Assembly: GCA_031772625.1 (NCBI GenBank)
Contig: CM062815.1
Span: 118,428,989 to 118,492,988, forward strand
DNA from: Pinus tabuliformis
Lineage: Eukaryota > Streptophyta > Pinopsida > Pinales > Pinaceae
DNA: 64,000 nt
Direction: 5' to 3'
Part shown: one piece after another, positions 63,096-64,000 of the stretch
How the letters are laid out: the number at the start of each line of letters is the position of its first letter
Numbering within the stretch: position 1 is the first letter of the stretch
Notes under the pieces: model-generated
Databases searched by the model: none
Told to the model about the DNA's origin: nothing
The model's input: only the letters and a program-made list of their open reading frames with translations
Program-made: the position numbers and the translations under genes

Positions 63096-64000
63096 TCAAC
63101 GCTTGAGCAGTTCTGGATACTTCTGCATAAAATTCTCATCCTCCCATGTGGAATCTTCAGCGGATAAGCTCTTCCACTTGATAAGATACTCTGAAATTGA
63201 TCGATTTCGTAGCTGTCGAGTTCTTGTTTCTGTGACTGCTTCCAGTTCCAATATAATTTTTCCTTCCTCGTCAAGTTCTGGCAATATTGTTTGAACTGGG
63301 AGCTTGTCGCCTATAACCTTCTTTAAGCATGAAACATGGAAAACTGGGTGCAATCGAGAAGCTGCAGGAAGCTCCAATTTGTATGCCATAGTACCAATCT
63401 TTTCCAACACCTTGTACGGACCATAATACTTTGGTGATAATTTATTATCCTTCTTAGCTTGCTTTAGGGACATTTTCTTATATGGTTGTAGCCGTAGGAA
63501 TACCCAATCACCTACATCAAAACTTCTTTCACTGTGATGTTGATCTGCCTGTTGTTTCATTCTATTTTGTGCCAACATGAGGACTTGTTGGAGGACTTGG
63601 AGGACTTGGAGGACTTTAAGAGTTGGAGGACTTGTTGTTGATGTTCGATGTGATGTTCCACTGCCTGAACCTTAGAATTTTCTCTTAAATATGATGTGAT
63701 TGATGGTGGTTGGTACCCATAAAGTGCCATAAATGGGGTCATTTTTGTTGCTATATGGAAGGAAGTGTTGTACCACCATTCAGCAAGAGGCAACCATTTG
63801 ACCCATTGTGTCTATTTATCAGATACAAAGCAACGAAGATATCCTTCCAAACATTTTTTTACTATCTCAGTTTGCCCATCAGATTGAGGATGATAAGATG
63901 AGCTATGAGCTAACTGAGTACCAAGACAAGAAAATAATTCTGTCCAAAAATTTCCAGTGAAAATGGGATCTCTGTCACTTACAATAATCTTTGGGTTTCC
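63096..64000 (-). pseudogene. Chromovirus integrase and chromodomain (partial)
   Basis: On the minus strand the window edge opens in an integrase core (SDRDPIFTGNFW, SSSYHPQSDGQTE), followed by a C-terminal segment (WWYNTSFHIATKMTPFMALYG), the GPYKVLEKIGTMAYKLELP-type module, FHVSCLKK, and a chromodomain (YLIKWKSLSAEDSTWE) that ends near 63096. Chromodomains bind modified histones and steer integration in this clade. The visible part looks better preserved than the chromoviruses at 33470-46582, with few breaks. A 9-bp repeat (GAGGACTTG-type, about 63580-63634) expands a Ser/Lys stretch. The rest of the element is outside the window. It is a different family from the 33470 array. Confidence 0.85.

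Overview
The window reads as repeat-dense DNA from a large plant nuclear genome. I recognise no host gene. It is AT-rich, and nearly everything identifiable is an LTR retrotransposon fossil: Ty1/Copia elements primed from initiator tRNA-Met, chromodomain-bearing Ty3/Gypsy elements (chromoviruses), and long-LTR elements without pol. Very long LTRs (about 1.9, 3.2 and 3.7 kb) and uniformly old LTR divergence would fit a gymnosperm, probably a conifer, but no host gene confirms this.

Layout. (1) 1-15821: a long-LTR, pol-less element (LARD type) whose left end lies before the window, with a complete Copia element (Copia-1, 5496-12231, target duplication catat) inserted in its interior. (2) 15822-19874: no recognisable gene. 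(3) 19880-50868: a four-deep stack. A gag-only LTR element (19880-50868, duplication atgtg) carries in its 3' LTR a second Copia (Copia-2, 27496-50370). Copia-2 carries in its 3' tail a 3.7 kb probable solo LTR (31457-48287). That LTR carries a chromovirus with three LTRs and two interiors (33470-46582, duplication gaaga), on the minus strand. Each level is bounded by its own TG...CA ends and 5-bp target duplication, exact in two levels and 4 of 5 in the other two. (4) 50869-54850: unassigned DNA, a 147-bp tandem duplication and a decayed Ty3/Gypsy pol on the minus strand. (5) 54888-58257: a young-looking tandem array of a 603-bp unit. (6) 58258-62667: unassigned DNA with two minisatellites. 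(7) 62668-64000: the 3' end of another chromovirus, minus strand, cut by the window edge.

Nothing here works as a gene system. The interest lies in structure: the nesting order, the three-LTR chromovirus, modular Copia LTRs that share ends but not middles, tandem hairpins with compensating stem changes in the Copia 3' tails, a perfect palindrome near the chromovirus LTR edge, and the 603-bp array with a visible microhomology junction. I found no convincing new biological system. By-eye LTR divergence is about 8-9% for the LARD element and about 5-7% for the others. That is tens of millions of years at slow conifer-like rates, or a few million at fast angiosperm-like rates.
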